Below, in pieces: positions 21,696 through 33,522 of a DNA stretch of 64,000 nucleotides. The notes beneath the pieces are model-generated. The model was not told the origin of the DNA. It did not search any database and saw only the letters and a program-made list of their open reading frames with translations. A program made the position numbers and the translations under genes. Position 1 is the first letter of the stretch. The number at the start of each line of letters is the position of its first letter. Origin of the DNA: Phenylobacterium sp. Root1290 (lineage in GTDB: Bacteria; Pseudomonadota; Alphaproteobacteria; Caulobacterales; Caulobacteraceae); assembly GCF_001425305.1 (NCBI RefSeq), contig NZ_LMEE01000002.1, positions 320,191 through 384,190 of the forward strand, in the 5' to 3' direction.

Positions 21696-22265
21696 ATGGC
21701 CAAGGCGAATTTCCAGCGTAACCAGAAGGTCTGGGTCGAGAGCGTCGGCGTCTGGGCGATGATCGAGAAGATCGTCCCGGTCTGGGCCAAGGGCTTCGAC
21801 GAGCCGGTGCGGGTGACCTACGACGTCGGCCTGGGCCGGGAATTCCTGGCCCACGAGCTGAAGCCTGAGCAGGAGAGCGGCGCCGAGGCGCTGGGCGCCG
21901 GCGCCCCGCCCTGGCGGCTGATGCGGGCGCGGAACAAGTGGCAGACCGAGGAAGACGCCAGCCACCATCCCTATCCCGGCACCTATCCGGTCGTGGTCAC
22001 GGACGCCGCAGATTGGGGCGGCTGGCGCGTGCCGGGCGCCGAGTACGACCGCGATCCCCACAAGATCGAATTCCAGGCGCGGCTGATCGCGCGAGCTCCG
22101 CACCTGCTGGCTTTGGCCCGTGAGGTGGTGCGGATCGTCGATGAGAGCGCCGGCGATGCGCCGCCCGAGCTGCAACGCATCGCCGAAGAGATCGCCAAGC
22201 TTGACCGACACTTCCGGGAAGCGCCGACGGCGAACCCCACGCCCGCCAGGGCCGAGGTGGCCTAA
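21696..22265 (+). CDS. Conserved protein of unknown function (189 aa)
   Basis: A soluble 189-residue protein without signal peptide or membrane segment. The N-terminal part (MAKANFQRNQKVWVESVGVW) looks like a short beta-rich module. The middle is rich in Trp and Pro, and the C-terminal part (about 125-175) is helical and acidic. I do not recognise the family. Base and codon use match the neighbouring core genes, so it is likely a real gene. It is divergent from the acyl-CoA dehydrogenase pair and shares their regulatory gap. Confidence 0.75.
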   Translation: MAKANFQRNQKVWVESVGVWAMIEKIVPVWAKGFDEPVRVTYDVGLGREFLAHELKPEQESGAEALGAGAPPWRLMRARNKWQTEEDASHHPYPGTYPVVVTDAADWGGWRVPGAEYDRDPHKIEFQARLIARAPHLLALAREVVRIVDESAGDAPPELQRIAEEIAKLDRHFREAPTANPTPARAEVA

Positions 22266-22398
22266 CCGGGAAGCCTCGACCGCGGCTCCTGAAGCAGAAG
22301 GGACCGCGTCCCCCGACACGGCTACTTCCCCTCAGCCCTCGAGCTCGGCATCCGCTCGAAGGCCGAGCTTGCGCGGCTGTTTAAGAGGTCCGGAGCGC

Positions 22399-23046
22399 CT
22401 AGAACTTGTAGCCGAGGCCCGCGGACACGACCCAAGGGTCAAGCTTGACCTTGCTCTTCAGCGCGCCGCCGTTGACCGAGGCGTCGGTCTCGAAGAACAC
22501 CTTCTTGATGTCGAGATTGGCGCTCCACGGCCCCTGCAGCGCGACATCGACGCCAGCCTGCAGCGCATACCCAAAGCCGTTGTCGATATCGACCTTGAAG
22601 CCGTTCTCGTTCTCGCCGCCATAGAAGATCATGTAGTTGATCCCGGCGCCGACATAGGGGCTGACCTTGCCTTGCGGCGCAAAGTGGTACTGCAGCGACA
22701 CGACGGGCGGCAGCACCCAGGTCTCGTGAACCTTCACGTCAGTACCGGGCCCGACCGCCTTCACTTCGTGCTTCGTGGTTCCGGCGATGGCCTCGACCGC
22801 CAGGTGATCGGTCAGGAAGTAGGTCAGCCCGAGCGTCGGCATGACGTCGTCCCCCACCTTGGCGTTGAGCCCGCTCGCGGCGCCGCCAGAGGTCAGGATC
22901 GGATCCTCAGCGTCGGTGAGCACGCCGCTGACGCGTGCGTTCAGCATCAACAGCCCTTTTTCCTTGGGCTGGAAGTCTTGTGCGGCGGCAGGAGCCGCCA
23001 TGGCCAGGGCGACGCCCAAGGCCAGGACAAAGCGAGCGGTCGTCAT
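22399..23046 (-). CDS. ompW: OmpW-family outer-membrane protein
   Basis: A 215-residue small beta-barrel of the OmpW type. The signal peptide (MTTARFVLALGV to AAAQ, about residues 1-22) is followed by eight predicted strands and the terminal GLGYKF with the C-terminal Phe. The PYVGAGINYMIFY segment is characteristic. OmpW proteins form narrow hydrophobic channels and respond to oxygen, salt or iron in other bacteria. The ATG at 23046 is preferred over an upstream in-frame ATG at 23088 because it starts the signal peptide and has GGGG before it. It is divergent from pepN, and an FNR-like palindrome lies in the gap. Confidence 0.88.
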   Translation of the reverse strand: MTTARFVLALGVALAMAAPAAAQDFQPKEKGLLMLNARVSGVLTDAEDPILTSGGAASGLNAKVGDDVMPTLGLTYFLTDHLAVEAIAGTTKHEVKAVGPGTDVKVHETWVLPPVVSLQYHFAPQGKVSPYVGAGINYMIFYGGENENGFKVDIDNGFGYALQAGVDVALQGPWSANLDIKKVFFETDASVNGGALKSKVKLDPWVVSAGLGYKF

Positions 23047-23111
23047 GAGTATCCCCATTTCTCTTGTGGCTATCGCCAACGGAGACATCGCGCCGAACGG
23101 GAAGCTTCGCC

Positions 23112-23125
23112 TTGACCAACCTCAA
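23112..23125. promoter_or_regulatory. Candidate FNR/FixK-like site upstream of ompW
   Basis: TTGACCAACCTCAA matches the TTGAT-N4-ATCAA layout in four of five positions of each half-site. It lies 66 bases before the ompW start in the ompW-pepN divergent gap. OmpW genes in other bacteria are oxygen-regulated, which gives context, but the match is imperfect. Confidence 0.3.
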
Positions 23126-23161
23126 ATCGGCGCACTGGCGGACGACGCCTGGCGTGGCTAA

Positions 23162-25789
23162 ATGCCCCCCATGCGCACTGACACGCCCCAGCCGATCCGG
23201 CTCGACGATTACACCCCGCCCGCTTTCCTCATCGAAGAGGTCCGCCTGGACTTCGCGCTCGCGCCCAATACGACGCGGGTGAAGGCGCGCCTGAGCGTCC
23301 GACGCAACGGCGAGCATTCGGATCCGCTGGTGTTGAACGGGGAGCGGCTGAAGCCGATTTCGGTGGCCGTCGACGGCCGCGTCCTCGCCGAAGGCGAACG
23401 CTCGATCGACGCCGAGTTCCTGACGGTGCCTGACGTGCCGGACGCGTTCGTCCTGGAGACCGAGGTCGAGATCGACCCGGAAAACAACAAGGCGCTGGAA
23501 GGGCTCTACATGTCCGGCGGCCGCTTCTGCACTCAGTGCGAGGCTGAGGGCTTCCGGAAGATCACCTGGTATCCGGACCGCCCGGACGTTCTCTCGCGCT
23601 TCACCGTTCGGATCGAGGCCGACAAGGTGTTCCGCCACCTGTTGTCGAACGGCAACCTGATCGAGGCCGGCGAGCTGCCGGGCGGCCGCCACTTCGCGGT
23701 CTGGAACGACCCGTTCCCCAAGCCGGCCTACCTGTTCGCCCTGGTCGGCGGTGAGCTCGACGTGCTGGAAGACAAGCTCGTCACCATGACCGGCCGCACG
23801 GTCGATCTTCGCATCTTCGTCGACACCGGCATGGCGCCGCGGGCCGCCTACGCCATGGACGCCCTGAAGCGCTCGATGAAGTGGGACGAAGAGGCGTTCG
23901 GCCGCGAGTACGACCTCGACCTGTTCATGATCGTCGCCGTGCGCGACTTCAATTTCGGGGCGATGGAGAACAAGGGGTTGAACATCTTCAACTCCTCGCT
24001 GCTGCTGGCCGACCCAGCGACCGCAACCGACCTCGACTATGAACGCATCGAGAGCGTCGTCGCCCACGAGTACTTCCACAACTGGACCGGCGACCGGATC
24101 ACCTGCCGCGACTGGTTCCAGCTGTGCCTGAAGGAGGGGCTCACCGTCTTCCGCGACCAGAGCTTCTCGGCCGACATGCGCGGCCACGCGGTTCAGCGGA
24201 TCAAGGACGTGAAGGCGCTGCGTGCGCGCCAGTTCCCCGAGGACCAGGGCCCGCTGGCCCACCCGGTGCGTCCGTCGAGCTACCTGAAGATCGACAACTT
24301 CTACACCGCGACGATCTACGAAAAGGGCGCCGAGGTCATCCGGATGCTCAAGACCCTGATCGGGGCCGAAGCTTTCCGGCAGGGTATGGACCTCTACTTC
24401 GAGCGCTGGGACGGCCACGCCACCACGGTCGAGGAATTCATCCGTTGTTTCGCCGAAGTGAGCGGACAGGACCTCTCGGACTTCTTCGCCTGGTATGAAC
24501 AGGCCGGCACGCCGAAGGTGCAGCTGACCCACAGCTACGACGCCGACGCCAAGACGCTGACCATCGACCTGTCCCAGCAAACGCCGCCGACTCCGGGGCA
24601 ACCGAACAAGAAGCCCCTGCCCGTTCCGGTCATCCTCGGCCTGCTGGATGGCGAAGGCCGCACCCTGGCGTTCGAACGCGATGGACGCGCCGTGGACGAA
24701 ACCCTTGTCGTGCTGGACAGCGCGGCCTCGTCCGTCACCCTGACCGGCGTCGACGAGGCGCCTGTGATCTCCGCGCTGCGCGGCTTTTCCTCGCCGGTGA
24801 CGCTCAACACCGATGCTCGGGCCGCCGATCGCTACGTGCAGCTGGCCGGCGACCCCGACCTCTTCAACCGCTGGGAATCCGGCCAAGACCTGGCTCGCGC
24901 CCTGATCATCGCCCGGGCGACGGGCGCCCCGGACGAGGTCGGCGAAGAGCGGTTCGCCGAAGCGCTGGGCCGCGCGCTGGCGGATCAGGCGTCTGACCCC
25001 GCCTTCAAGGCGCTGCTGCTCTCGCTGCCGACCGAGTCGGACCTTGCGATGTCGATACAGCCGGCCGATCCGGCCGCCATCCACGTCGCGCGTGAAGCCA
25101 TGCGCACGCGGCTGGCTCTGCACCTGACCGAGGACCTGAAGCGCCTTCACATCGGGCTGCAGGAACTGGGCGAGTTCTCGCCCGACGCCGCCAGCGCCGG
25201 GCGACGCGCCCTGCGCAATGCGGCCCTCGACCTGATGGCCGCCAACCCGCGGGCCGAAGTCGGCGAACTGGCCGAAGGCCATTATCGCGCGGCCGCGAAC
25301 ATGACCGACGCAATCGGCGGCCTCTCGGCGCTCATGCAGATCGGCGGCGAACTCTATGAAACAGCGCTGGCCGACTTCTTCGCGCGCTGGAAGTCCGAGC
25401 CGCTCGTGATCGACAAGTGGTTCGCGCTGCAGGCCCGCGACCCCGACGAATCCGCTCTGGGCCGGGTTATGGGGCTGACCGCCCACCCTGCGTTCGACCA
25501 GAAGAATCCGAACCGGTTGCGGGCGCTCGTCTCGACCTTCGCCAACTTCAACCCGGCCAGGTTCCATGATCCGAGCGGCGCAGGGTATCGCTTCCTCGCC
25601 GACCAGATCCTCGCCGTCGATGGCTTCAATCCGATGACCGCCGCCCGCCTCGTCGAGCCGCTCGGCGGCTGGCGTCGCTACAAGCCCGAGCTGGGCGCGT
25701 TGATGAAAGAGCAGCTGGCCCGCATCGTGGCGACGGAAGGCCTGTCGAAGAACGTCTACGAACTGGCCGCCAAGGCGCTGGCCGACTAG
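23162..25789 (+). CDS. pepN: Aminopeptidase N (M1 family)
   Basis: An 875-residue zinc aminopeptidase of the E. coli PepN type. The exopeptidase motif GAMEN lies near residue 268. The zinc site is H302-E-x2-H306 with E325 in HEYFHNWTGDR...KEG, followed by the PepN C-terminal helical domains up to about residue 870. It removes N-terminal residues from peptides in the cytoplasm. Two close start codons exist (23162 and 23171) and neither has a clear ribosome-binding site; the choice does not affect the enzyme. It is a single gene, followed by an inverted repeat before the response regulator gene. Confidence 0.95.
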   Translation: MPPMRTDTPQPIRLDDYTPPAFLIEEVRLDFALAPNTTRVKARLSVRRNGEHSDPLVLNGERLKPISVAVDGRVLAEGERSIDAEFLTVPDVPDAFVLETEVEIDPENNKALEGLYMSGGRFCTQCEAEGFRKITWYPDRPDVLSRFTVRIEADKVFRHLLSNGNLIEAGELPGGRHFAVWNDPFPKPAYLFALVGGELDVLEDKLVTMTGRTVDLRIFVDTGMAPRAAYAMDALKRSMKWDEEAFGREYDLDLFMIVAVRDFNFGAMENKGLNIFNSSLLLADPATATDLDYERIESVVAHEYFHNWTGDRITCRDWFQLCLKEGLTVFRDQSFSADMRGHAVQRIKDVKALRARQFPEDQGPLAHPVRPSSYLKIDNFYTATIYEKGAEVIRMLKTLIGAEAFRQGMDLYFERWDGHATTVEEFIRCFAEVSGQDLSDFFAWYEQAGTPKVQLTHSYDADAKTLTIDLSQQTPPTPGQPNKKPLPVPVILGLLDGEGRTLAFERDGRAVDETLVVLDSAASSVTLTGVDEAPVISALRGFSSPVTLNTDARAADRYVQLAGDPDLFNRWESGQDLARALIIARATGAPDEVGEERFAEALGRALADQASDPAFKALLLSLPTESDLAMSIQPADPAAIHVAREAMRTRLALHLTEDLKRLHIGLQELGEFSPDAASAGRRALRNAALDLMAANPRAEVGELAEGHYRAAANMTDAIGGLSALMQIGGELYETALADFFARWKSEPLVIDKWFALQARDPDESALGRVMGLTAHPAFDQKNPNRLRALVSTFANFNPARFHDPSGAGYRFLADQILAVDGFNPMTAARLVEPLGGWRRYKPELGALMKEQLARIVATEGLSKNVYELAAKALAD

Positions 25790-25801
25790 CCGCCCAGCTT
25801 G

Positions 25802-25854
25802 CCCCCGAAGTCACGGCGAACGGAAAATTTACGCTAATTCCGTAGCTTCGGGGG
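25802..25854. repeat. Long inverted repeat between pepN and the response regulator gene
   Basis: CCCCCGAAG (25802-25810) and CTTCGGGGG (25846-25854) are perfect nine-base arms. A further ACGG/CCGT pairing continues inside them, separated by a wobble pair and one mismatch. The AT-rich loop holds GGAAAATTTACGCTAATT. It lies 12 bases after pepN and ends 21 bases before the next start codon. No T-tract follows, so it looks more like a leader hairpin or operator than a terminator. Confidence 0.5.
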
Positions 25855-25875
25855 ACAGGAACGGAGCCGCGCGCC

Positions 25876-26376
25876 ATGTCCGTGTCACTTCAACGACTGC
25901 GGTTCCTGATCGTCGACGACAGCACCCATGCCGTGAACCTGGTGAAGGCCATGCTGCGCGGCTTCGGCGCCGATCAGCTGTACGACGCCCAGACCATCGC
26001 CTCCGCCAAGTCGCAGATGCGAACCTCGCCCTGCGACATCGTCATCCTCGACTACATGCTGGGCTCCGAGGCCGGCGTGGACTTCGCCCGCTGGCTGCGG
26101 ACCGCGCCAGAAAGCCCGGCTCCCTATACGCCCATCATCCTGCTCACCGGACATGCCGACAGGCCGCGCATCGAAGCGGCGCGCGACGCCGGGGTGAATG
26201 AGTTCTGCGTCAAGCCGATCACGCCGGCCGACCTGCTGAAGCGCATCGCCTGGGTGATCGACAAGGCCCGTCCGTTCGTCCGCAGCGAGGCCTATTTCGG
26301 TCCCGACCGACGCCGCCACGACGACCCCAGATACACAGGTCCCGAGCGACGGGCCGATCGGCGCGTGAAACCCTGA
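25876..26376 (+). CDS. Stand-alone response regulator receiver protein (upstream of pleC)
   Basis: A 166-residue protein with one receiver domain (about residues 8-130). It shows the acidic pair in IVDDS, the phospho-acceptor Asp in VILDYML, the conserved Thr in LLTGH and Lys in CVKPI. There is no output domain. The C-terminal tail (about 138-166) is a charged motif with GPDRRR and GPERR, typical of a subgroup of alphaproteobacterial single-domain regulators. It lies 89 bases upstream of pleC on the same strand and may be cotranscribed. It may be a phosphotransfer partner or sink for that kinase; this is inference. Confidence 0.88.
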   Translation: MSVSLQRLRFLIVDDSTHAVNLVKAMLRGFGADQLYDAQTIASAKSQMRTSPCDIVILDYMLGSEAGVDFARWLRTAPESPAPYTPIILLTGHADRPRIEAARDAGVNEFCVKPITPADLLKRIAWVIDKARPFVRSEAYFGPDRRRHDDPRYTGPERRADRRVKP

Positions 26377-26465
26377 CAGTTAAGCTAGACGGCCCGTGAC
26401 GCGACCTGCCCGCTTGCGTAGACTCATCGTTAAGGTGAATCGGCGCGCAGAGGAGCTGCTGGGCT

Positions 26466-28996
<2,531 letters not shown>

Positions 28997-29000
<4 letters not shown>

Positions 29001-29473
29001 CGCGGACGGTCCTGAGGAGGACCGCCACGAGGACGTTCGGTAAGACCACGCGCCAGCACCGCCCGATCCGCGGGCGACAGGCCGGCCGCGAAGTCGATCA
29101 TGTTGTCTTCGATGCGGCCGCGGGCATTGGCTTCCTGGGCTCGGATATCGGCCAGCCGGCGCTTGGTGGCGGCCGGATCGAACGGCTCCTGACCGATCGA
29201 ACGCCAGGCCTCCATTCGCGCCGAACGGGCCGAGCGCATCGCTTCCCGGACATCGGGGCTCTGCTGGCGCAGCGCGTTGCGATACGCCTCTGCGCGATCC
29301 GGCGGCAGGGAGTCTCCGGCGCGCCACAGCGGCTGTACCGGGCGCTGGCCCATCGGCGGCCGCTCTCCGCGCACCTTCTGGCCGACGACCAGGCCGCCCG
29401 CGACCGCGCCGGCCAGGAACAGGTTCAGCGCCAGCGAGATGAAAAGGACGATCAACAGACTCTTGCGGCTCAT
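28997..29473 (-). CDS. Membrane-anchored periplasmic CnrX/CpxP-like protein of a sigma-factor module
   Basis: A 158-residue protein with one N-terminal membrane helix (about 6-30) and a helical periplasmic part (about 50-140) rich in Arg. Size and layout resemble the heavy-metal-resistance/CnrX/CpxP group. It directly follows the anti-sigma gene with no spacing, giving a CnrH-CnrY-CnrX-like order of sigma, anti-sigma and periplasmic sensor. It contains no His and no Cys, so the metal ligands of CnrX are missing and metal sensing is unlikely. A role in sensing envelope stress is inferred. Its stop overlaps the pleC stop region by four bases. Confidence 0.65.
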
Positions 29474-29902
29474 CTAGGCGCCCTCCCCCGTCACCAGACC
29501 CGACAGGTCTTCATAGTTGCTGAGCGAGGCGCTGACGGTGTCGTCGGACGCTGCTGGCTGCGTCACGTCCGAGAGCATCACGCCGACCACCAATCCGGCC
29601 GCACACGCCGCCGCCAGTCCAGCGCCGACGCCGGCGCCCATGAACCATGACCACGGGCCGCCCCAGCGACGCCGCATCCCCGGCGCCGAGGCGATGGCTG
29701 TCTGGCGCAGCGCCGGCGAAACCGACATCGGCGCCCAGAGCTCCAGCGCCGCGTCCAGTTCGCCGGCGTCGCTGAGGACAATGCGGGAGAATTCCGGCTC
29801 CGCCGCCATGAGCAAGGCCGCCGCATCACGTTCCGGCGCGGGCCAGCGGGCGATGTCGCCGCCATAGGCCTGGGCCAGGATCTCAAAGCGTTCGTGGGTC
29901 AT
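29474..29902 (-). CDS. Single-pass membrane protein, probable anti-sigma factor
   Basis: A 142-residue protein with a cytoplasmic N-terminal part (about 1-85, beginning MTHERFEILAQAYGGDIARWP), one transmembrane helix (about 88-110) and a short periplasmic tail. It lies four bases after the ECF sigma gene and abuts the periplasmic sensor gene, the usual place for an anti-sigma factor. No zinc-binding HxxxCxxC motif is present, so it would be a non-ZAS type. The function rests on context and topology. Confidence 0.65.
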   Translation of the reverse strand: MTHERFEILAQAYGGDIARWPAPERDAAALLMAAEPEFSRIVLSDAGELDAALELWAPMSVSPALRQTAIASAPGMRRRWGGPWSWFMGAGVGAGLAAACAAGLVVGVMLSDVTQPAASDDTVSASLSNYEDLSGLVTGEGA

Positions 29903-29906
29903 GTGA

Positions 29907-30449
29907 CTAACCTCCCACCATATCCGACAACGCCGCGCGCAAGGCGCGTCTCCCCCGTCCGAGCAGGCTCTCCAGCGCCTCGACGCTGATCCCCATCAGC
30001 GCCGCAGCCTCGATGTTCGAGAGCTCCTGGTAATGGCACAACACGATCGCCTCCCGCTGCCTGTCCGGCAGCCGTTGCATCGCGGCCCCAACCCGATCGC
30101 CGACATCCTTGGCTTCCAGCCCGCGGTCGGGCGCCGGCCCCTCGTCGGCGCGCTCGGGAGGCGTGTCGGTGACCACTTCGCGCCGGCGGCGCAAGCGGTC
30201 GTAGCAGAGGTTGAGCGCCACCCGGTGCAGCCAGGTGTCGAACCGGGCGACGCCTGGGCGCCAGTCGCGCGCCTGCTTCCATGCCCGCACAAACGTCTCC
30301 TGGGCCACGTCTTCGGCCTCGGCCGGATCGCCCAGCATCCTTCCAGCGAGCGCGAGCAGCCTCGGGAGCTTGCGGGCCACGAGGGCGCGCACGGCCGCGG
30401 GGTCGCCTTCGCCCACACGCGTCAGCAGCTCCTCGTCCGGGTCGCTCAA
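29907..30449 (-). CDS. ECF-type RNA polymerase sigma factor
   Basis: A 180-residue sigma70-family factor with region 2 (about 20-90, including EDVAQETFVRAWKQ and WLHRVALNLCYDRLRRRR) and region 4 (about 115-170, including LPDRQREAIVLCHYQELSNIEAA). Regions 1 and 3 are absent, as in ECF factors. The start is a TTG with GAGGTGA five bases upstream. It is the first gene of a sigma/anti-sigma/periplasmic-protein operon. I see no GGAAC-type EcfG motif upstream, so it is not the EcfG stress factor itself; the signal is unknown. Confidence 0.9.
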   Translation of the reverse strand: MSDPDEELLTRVGEGDPAAVRALVARKLPRLLALAGRMLGDPAEAEDVAQETFVRAWKQARDWRPGVARFDTWLHRVALNLCYDRLRRRREVVTDTPPERADEGPAPDRGLEAKDVGDRVGAAMQRLPDRQREAIVLCHYQELSNIEAAALMGISVEALESLLGRGRRALRAALSDMVGG

Positions 30450-30517
30450 ACGTCACCTCGCCTGCGAGGGATGGGAGCCTGCTATGTCCTGCAATCGCGC
30501 TCACGGCCTCTGTTCTG

Positions 30518-30541
30518 GGCGCAGGGTAAAGGCCCTGCGCC
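30518..30541 (-). terminator. Possible terminator hairpin after glnE
   Basis: GGCGCAGGG and CCCTGCGCC (30518-30526 and 30533-30541) form a nine-base stem with a six-base loop in the 124-base gap between glnE and the sigma-factor gene. On the minus strand it is followed by CAGAACAG, with no T-tract, so termination is uncertain. It may instead lie in the sigma gene's promoter region. Confidence 0.4.
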
Positions 30542-30573
30542 TGTTCAACGCACCAGGGCGCGCAAGTCCGTCG

Positions 30574-33465
30574 CTAGGCGCGCACGATTGTCTCGTAGGC
30601 CCCCCGCGCCGCTTTGCGGGCAGCCTCCAGCTTGGTTCGCAACGCCCGGAAATCGCGGGCATCGCCAGCGCGCGCCAGCAGCGCGCGGAAGGCCTTGGGC
30701 TCCTCGGCCGGATCGGCGTTGTCGCCCAGCGCCACCTTCAGCAGCTGGGTCAGGTTCTGCTGGAGCGTCCAGGCCTTCTGCAGAGCCGCCAGGGCGTCGG
30801 CCGGCGCCAGACCGTCAAACGCCGCCAGCGCCTGCGCAGTGTTCTGATGCAGCGGCCCGCCCTCGGCCGCATGGGCGAGCTGCAGGAACTGGGCTGTGAA
30901 CTCGATGTCGACCAACCCGCCGGGCGACAGCTTCAGGTCCCACTCGCCCTTCGGCGGGCGCTCCTGTTCCAGCAGGGCCCGCATGTCGCGCACGTCCGCC
31001 ACTGTGCGCCCACGGTCTCGAGGGCGGCGCAGAGCGGCCTCGACCGCGCCGGCGGCGGCCTCGGCGAACTGCGGCGAGCTCGCCCAGACGACACGCGCCC
31101 TGGTCAGGGCCAGCAACTCCCAGGTCTCGGCCTCGCGCTCATAGTAATCCTCGAAGGCTGCGAAGCTGACCGCCACCGGGCCCTTCGTGCCAGAAGGCCG
31201 CAACTGCATGTCGACCTCGTAGAGCTCTCCCTCGCCGGTCGGAGTCGACAGCGCTGCAATGAGGCGCTGTGTGAAGCGGCCGTAGAACACGTCAGCGCTC
31301 CACTCCTTGACCGATGACGCCGCGCCTGGCTCCGCCGGCCGATAGAGGGTCATCAAATCCAGGTCGGAACCCGCGCTCATCTCTCGCGACCCGCACTTGC
31401 CCAGGGCGATCACCGCGACCTCGCCGGGAAACTGTCCGCCCAGGCGCTCGGCCTCGGCCAGAGCGGCCGGCGCCAGCGCCTCCATGCAGAGATCGGCGAG
31501 ATTGGCGAAGGCGCGCCCGGCCATCTCGGCGCTGGCCGCGCCGCTCATCACCTGCACCCCAACCCGGAACGCCTGCTCGCGGTGCACGCGGCGCACCGCG
31601 TCCATGACCTCTTCGAAGCCCTCGGCCCGGCTGACCGCCAGCGTCATGACGCTGCGGTCCTCATCTGTGTCGATGTCAGCGAAGAACGCTCCGTCGAGCA
31701 GGGCGTCCAGAGCCGCGGGACGCCTGGCCAGGGTGCTGGCGAGACGCGGCGCAAAGGCCATGACCTGAACCATTAGCTCGAACAGCTTGGGCTGCGCGAG
31801 GAACAACGACTGAAGCTGCACGCCCGACGACAGCTTCGAGAAGAAGGCTTCAAAGCGGGTGAAAGCCGCATCGGGCGCGCCGCTGGCCTGCGCGGCGTCC
31901 AGCAGGCGGGGCGCGAGCCGGGTGAACAGCTCGCGGCCGCGCTCGGTGCGGGTCGCCTGGATGTGACCGTGGTGCCAGCTGCGGATGGTCTGCGAGACCG
32001 TCGCTGGGCTTGAGAACCCCATCCGCGACAGCGTCGCAAGCGTCTCAGGGTCATCCTCGACCCCCGTGAAGATCAGGCTGCCGAAGCGCGAGGACAACTG
32101 CTCCTCATCCGGGAAGAGCTCGCCATAGCGACGGTTGACGGTCTTCAGGGTCCGCTCGATGGCGGTGTCGAAGCTGCGCACGCGGTCGAAGCCGGACAGC
32201 GCCGCCACCCGCTTGCGCTCGCCGTCGGATTCCGAGAGGCGATGGGTCTGCTCGTCGGCCAGCATCTGAACGCGATGTTCGGCCGATCGCAGCTGGCGAT
32301 AGGCTTCAGTCAGTTCTTCAACGGCTTGCGCTGAAACGTGGCCGGCCGCTTCCAGCGCGCGAAGCGCATCTAGGGTGCGCGGGGATCGCAACTCGGGATG
32401 GCGTCCGCCCAGGATCAATTGCTGGGTCTGCACATAGAACTCGATCTCGCGGATGCCGCCCCGGCCGAGCTTCAGGTCCACACCCTTGGCGGTCAGGCGG
32501 TCGTCGACCTTGTGCACGTGGATCTGGCGCTTGATCGAGTGGATGTCGGCGATGGCCGCGAAGTCGAGATTCTTGCGCCAGATGAAGGGCGCCAGCTCAT
32601 CCAGGAACGCCCGACCGCGGCCGATATCGCCCGCCGCCGCCCGCGCCTTGATGAAGGCCGCACGCTCCCAGTTCTGGCCCACGCTCTCGTAGTAGTCGAA
32701 GGCGGCGGGGGCCGGCACCGCCGGCGGGGTCGAAGACGGATCGGGCCTCAGGCGCAGGTCGACGCGGAAGACGTAACCGTCGCCGGTCTTGTCCTGCATC
32801 ATCTCCGCCAGCCGGTGCGTCAGCCTGACCGCGAAAGCCTGGGTCTCAACGCCGTCGGCCAACGGCAGGACGTCCGGCTCGTAGAAGACCGAGATGTCGA
32901 TATCGCTGGAATAGTTCAGCTCATAGGCGCCGTGCTTGCCCATGGCGATGCAGAACCAGCCTGGCACGGGCCCCTCCTCGCCCGCGCCCATTCGGGTCAG
33001 GCGGCCGGCCTCAAGCTCCGCCTGCGCCGCGACGGTCAGGGCCGACGCCAGCGCCGCATCGGCGAAACGCGTCAGCGCGCCGGTGACCTGGTCGAGGTTC
33101 CAGACGCCGCCGAGATCGGCCAAGGCGATCAGCAGGTGAGCTTCGGCCTTGAGCTTGCGCAAGCCGGCCTTCGCCTCCTCCCATCCCGCCATGGCGAGCT
33201 CCGCCGTCCTGACGAGAAGGTCTTCGAACCGCGCGTCGGGAACACTTTCCAGCAGCGCGCGCAACCGGCCAGGATCGCGCCGCGCAAGGCTGGTCAGATA
33301 GGGGGAAGCGCCGAAGACCGGCGCCAAGGCCGGCCACGCTTCGTCCAGCAGCGGCGACCAGCCGTCGCGCTCGGCGACTTCGACCAGCACGTTGCGGGCG
33401 CGGTCAGCGGCCTTCTCGTCCGCGATCGGACCGCAGGGGGACATGGCGTCAATCAATCGAGTCAT
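30574..33465 (-). CDS. glnE: Bifunctional glutamine synthetase adenylyltransferase/deadenylase
   Basis: A 963-residue GlnE of full family length. It has two nucleotidyltransferase domains: the N-terminal deadenylase with S187-D188-I-D190 and the C-terminal adenylylase with G699-S700-D701-L-D703. Each is followed by helical regulatory regions. It adds or removes AMP on glutamine synthetase under PII control, matching nitrogen assimilation to glutamine level. It is the last gene of the run degP, response regulator, kinase, glnE, an order I also associate with rhizobia. A second ATG eight codons in (33441) is possible. Confidence 0.96.
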   Translation of the reverse strand: MTRLIDAMSPCGPIADEKAADRARNVLVEVAERDGWSPLLDEAWPALAPVFGASPYLTSLARRDPGRLRALLESVPDARFEDLLVRTAELAMAGWEEAKAGLRKLKAEAHLLIALADLGGVWNLDQVTGALTRFADAALASALTVAAQAELEAGRLTRMGAGEEGPVPGWFCIAMGKHGAYELNYSSDIDISVFYEPDVLPLADGVETQAFAVRLTHRLAEMMQDKTGDGYVFRVDLRLRPDPSSTPPAVPAPAAFDYYESVGQNWERAAFIKARAAAGDIGRGRAFLDELAPFIWRKNLDFAAIADIHSIKRQIHVHKVDDRLTAKGVDLKLGRGGIREIEFYVQTQQLILGGRHPELRSPRTLDALRALEAAGHVSAQAVEELTEAYRQLRSAEHRVQMLADEQTHRLSESDGERKRVAALSGFDRVRSFDTAIERTLKTVNRRYGELFPDEEQLSSRFGSLIFTGVEDDPETLATLSRMGFSSPATVSQTIRSWHHGHIQATRTERGRELFTRLAPRLLDAAQASGAPDAAFTRFEAFFSKLSSGVQLQSLFLAQPKLFELMVQVMAFAPRLASTLARRPAALDALLDGAFFADIDTDEDRSVMTLAVSRAEGFEEVMDAVRRVHREQAFRVGVQVMSGAASAEMAGRAFANLADLCMEALAPAALAEAERLGGQFPGEVAVIALGKCGSREMSAGSDLDLMTLYRPAEPGAASSVKEWSADVFYGRFTQRLIAALSTPTGEGELYEVDMQLRPSGTKGPVAVSFAAFEDYYEREAETWELLALTRARVVWASSPQFAEAAAGAVEAALRRPRDRGRTVADVRDMRALLEQERPPKGEWDLKLSPGGLVDIEFTAQFLQLAHAAEGGPLHQNTAQALAAFDGLAPADALAALQKAWTLQQNLTQLLKVALGDNADPAEEPKAFRALLARAGDARDFRALRTKLEAARKAARGAYETIVRA

Positions 33466-33522
33466 CGGATCGACTGTAGACGGCCCAAGGTGGACATTTC
33501 ACTAGGCACGGCCCAGTCCGTG

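Noticed and set aside
22266..22398. Possible terminator in the gap between the 189-residue gene and ompW
   Set aside because: Only a five-base stem (GGGAC/GTCCC) without a T-tract; otherwise I see nothing in this gap.
22907..25567. 886-codon minus-strand frame opposite pepN
   Set aside because: Antisense to a complete aminopeptidase N and overlaps ompW; typical high-GC shadow.
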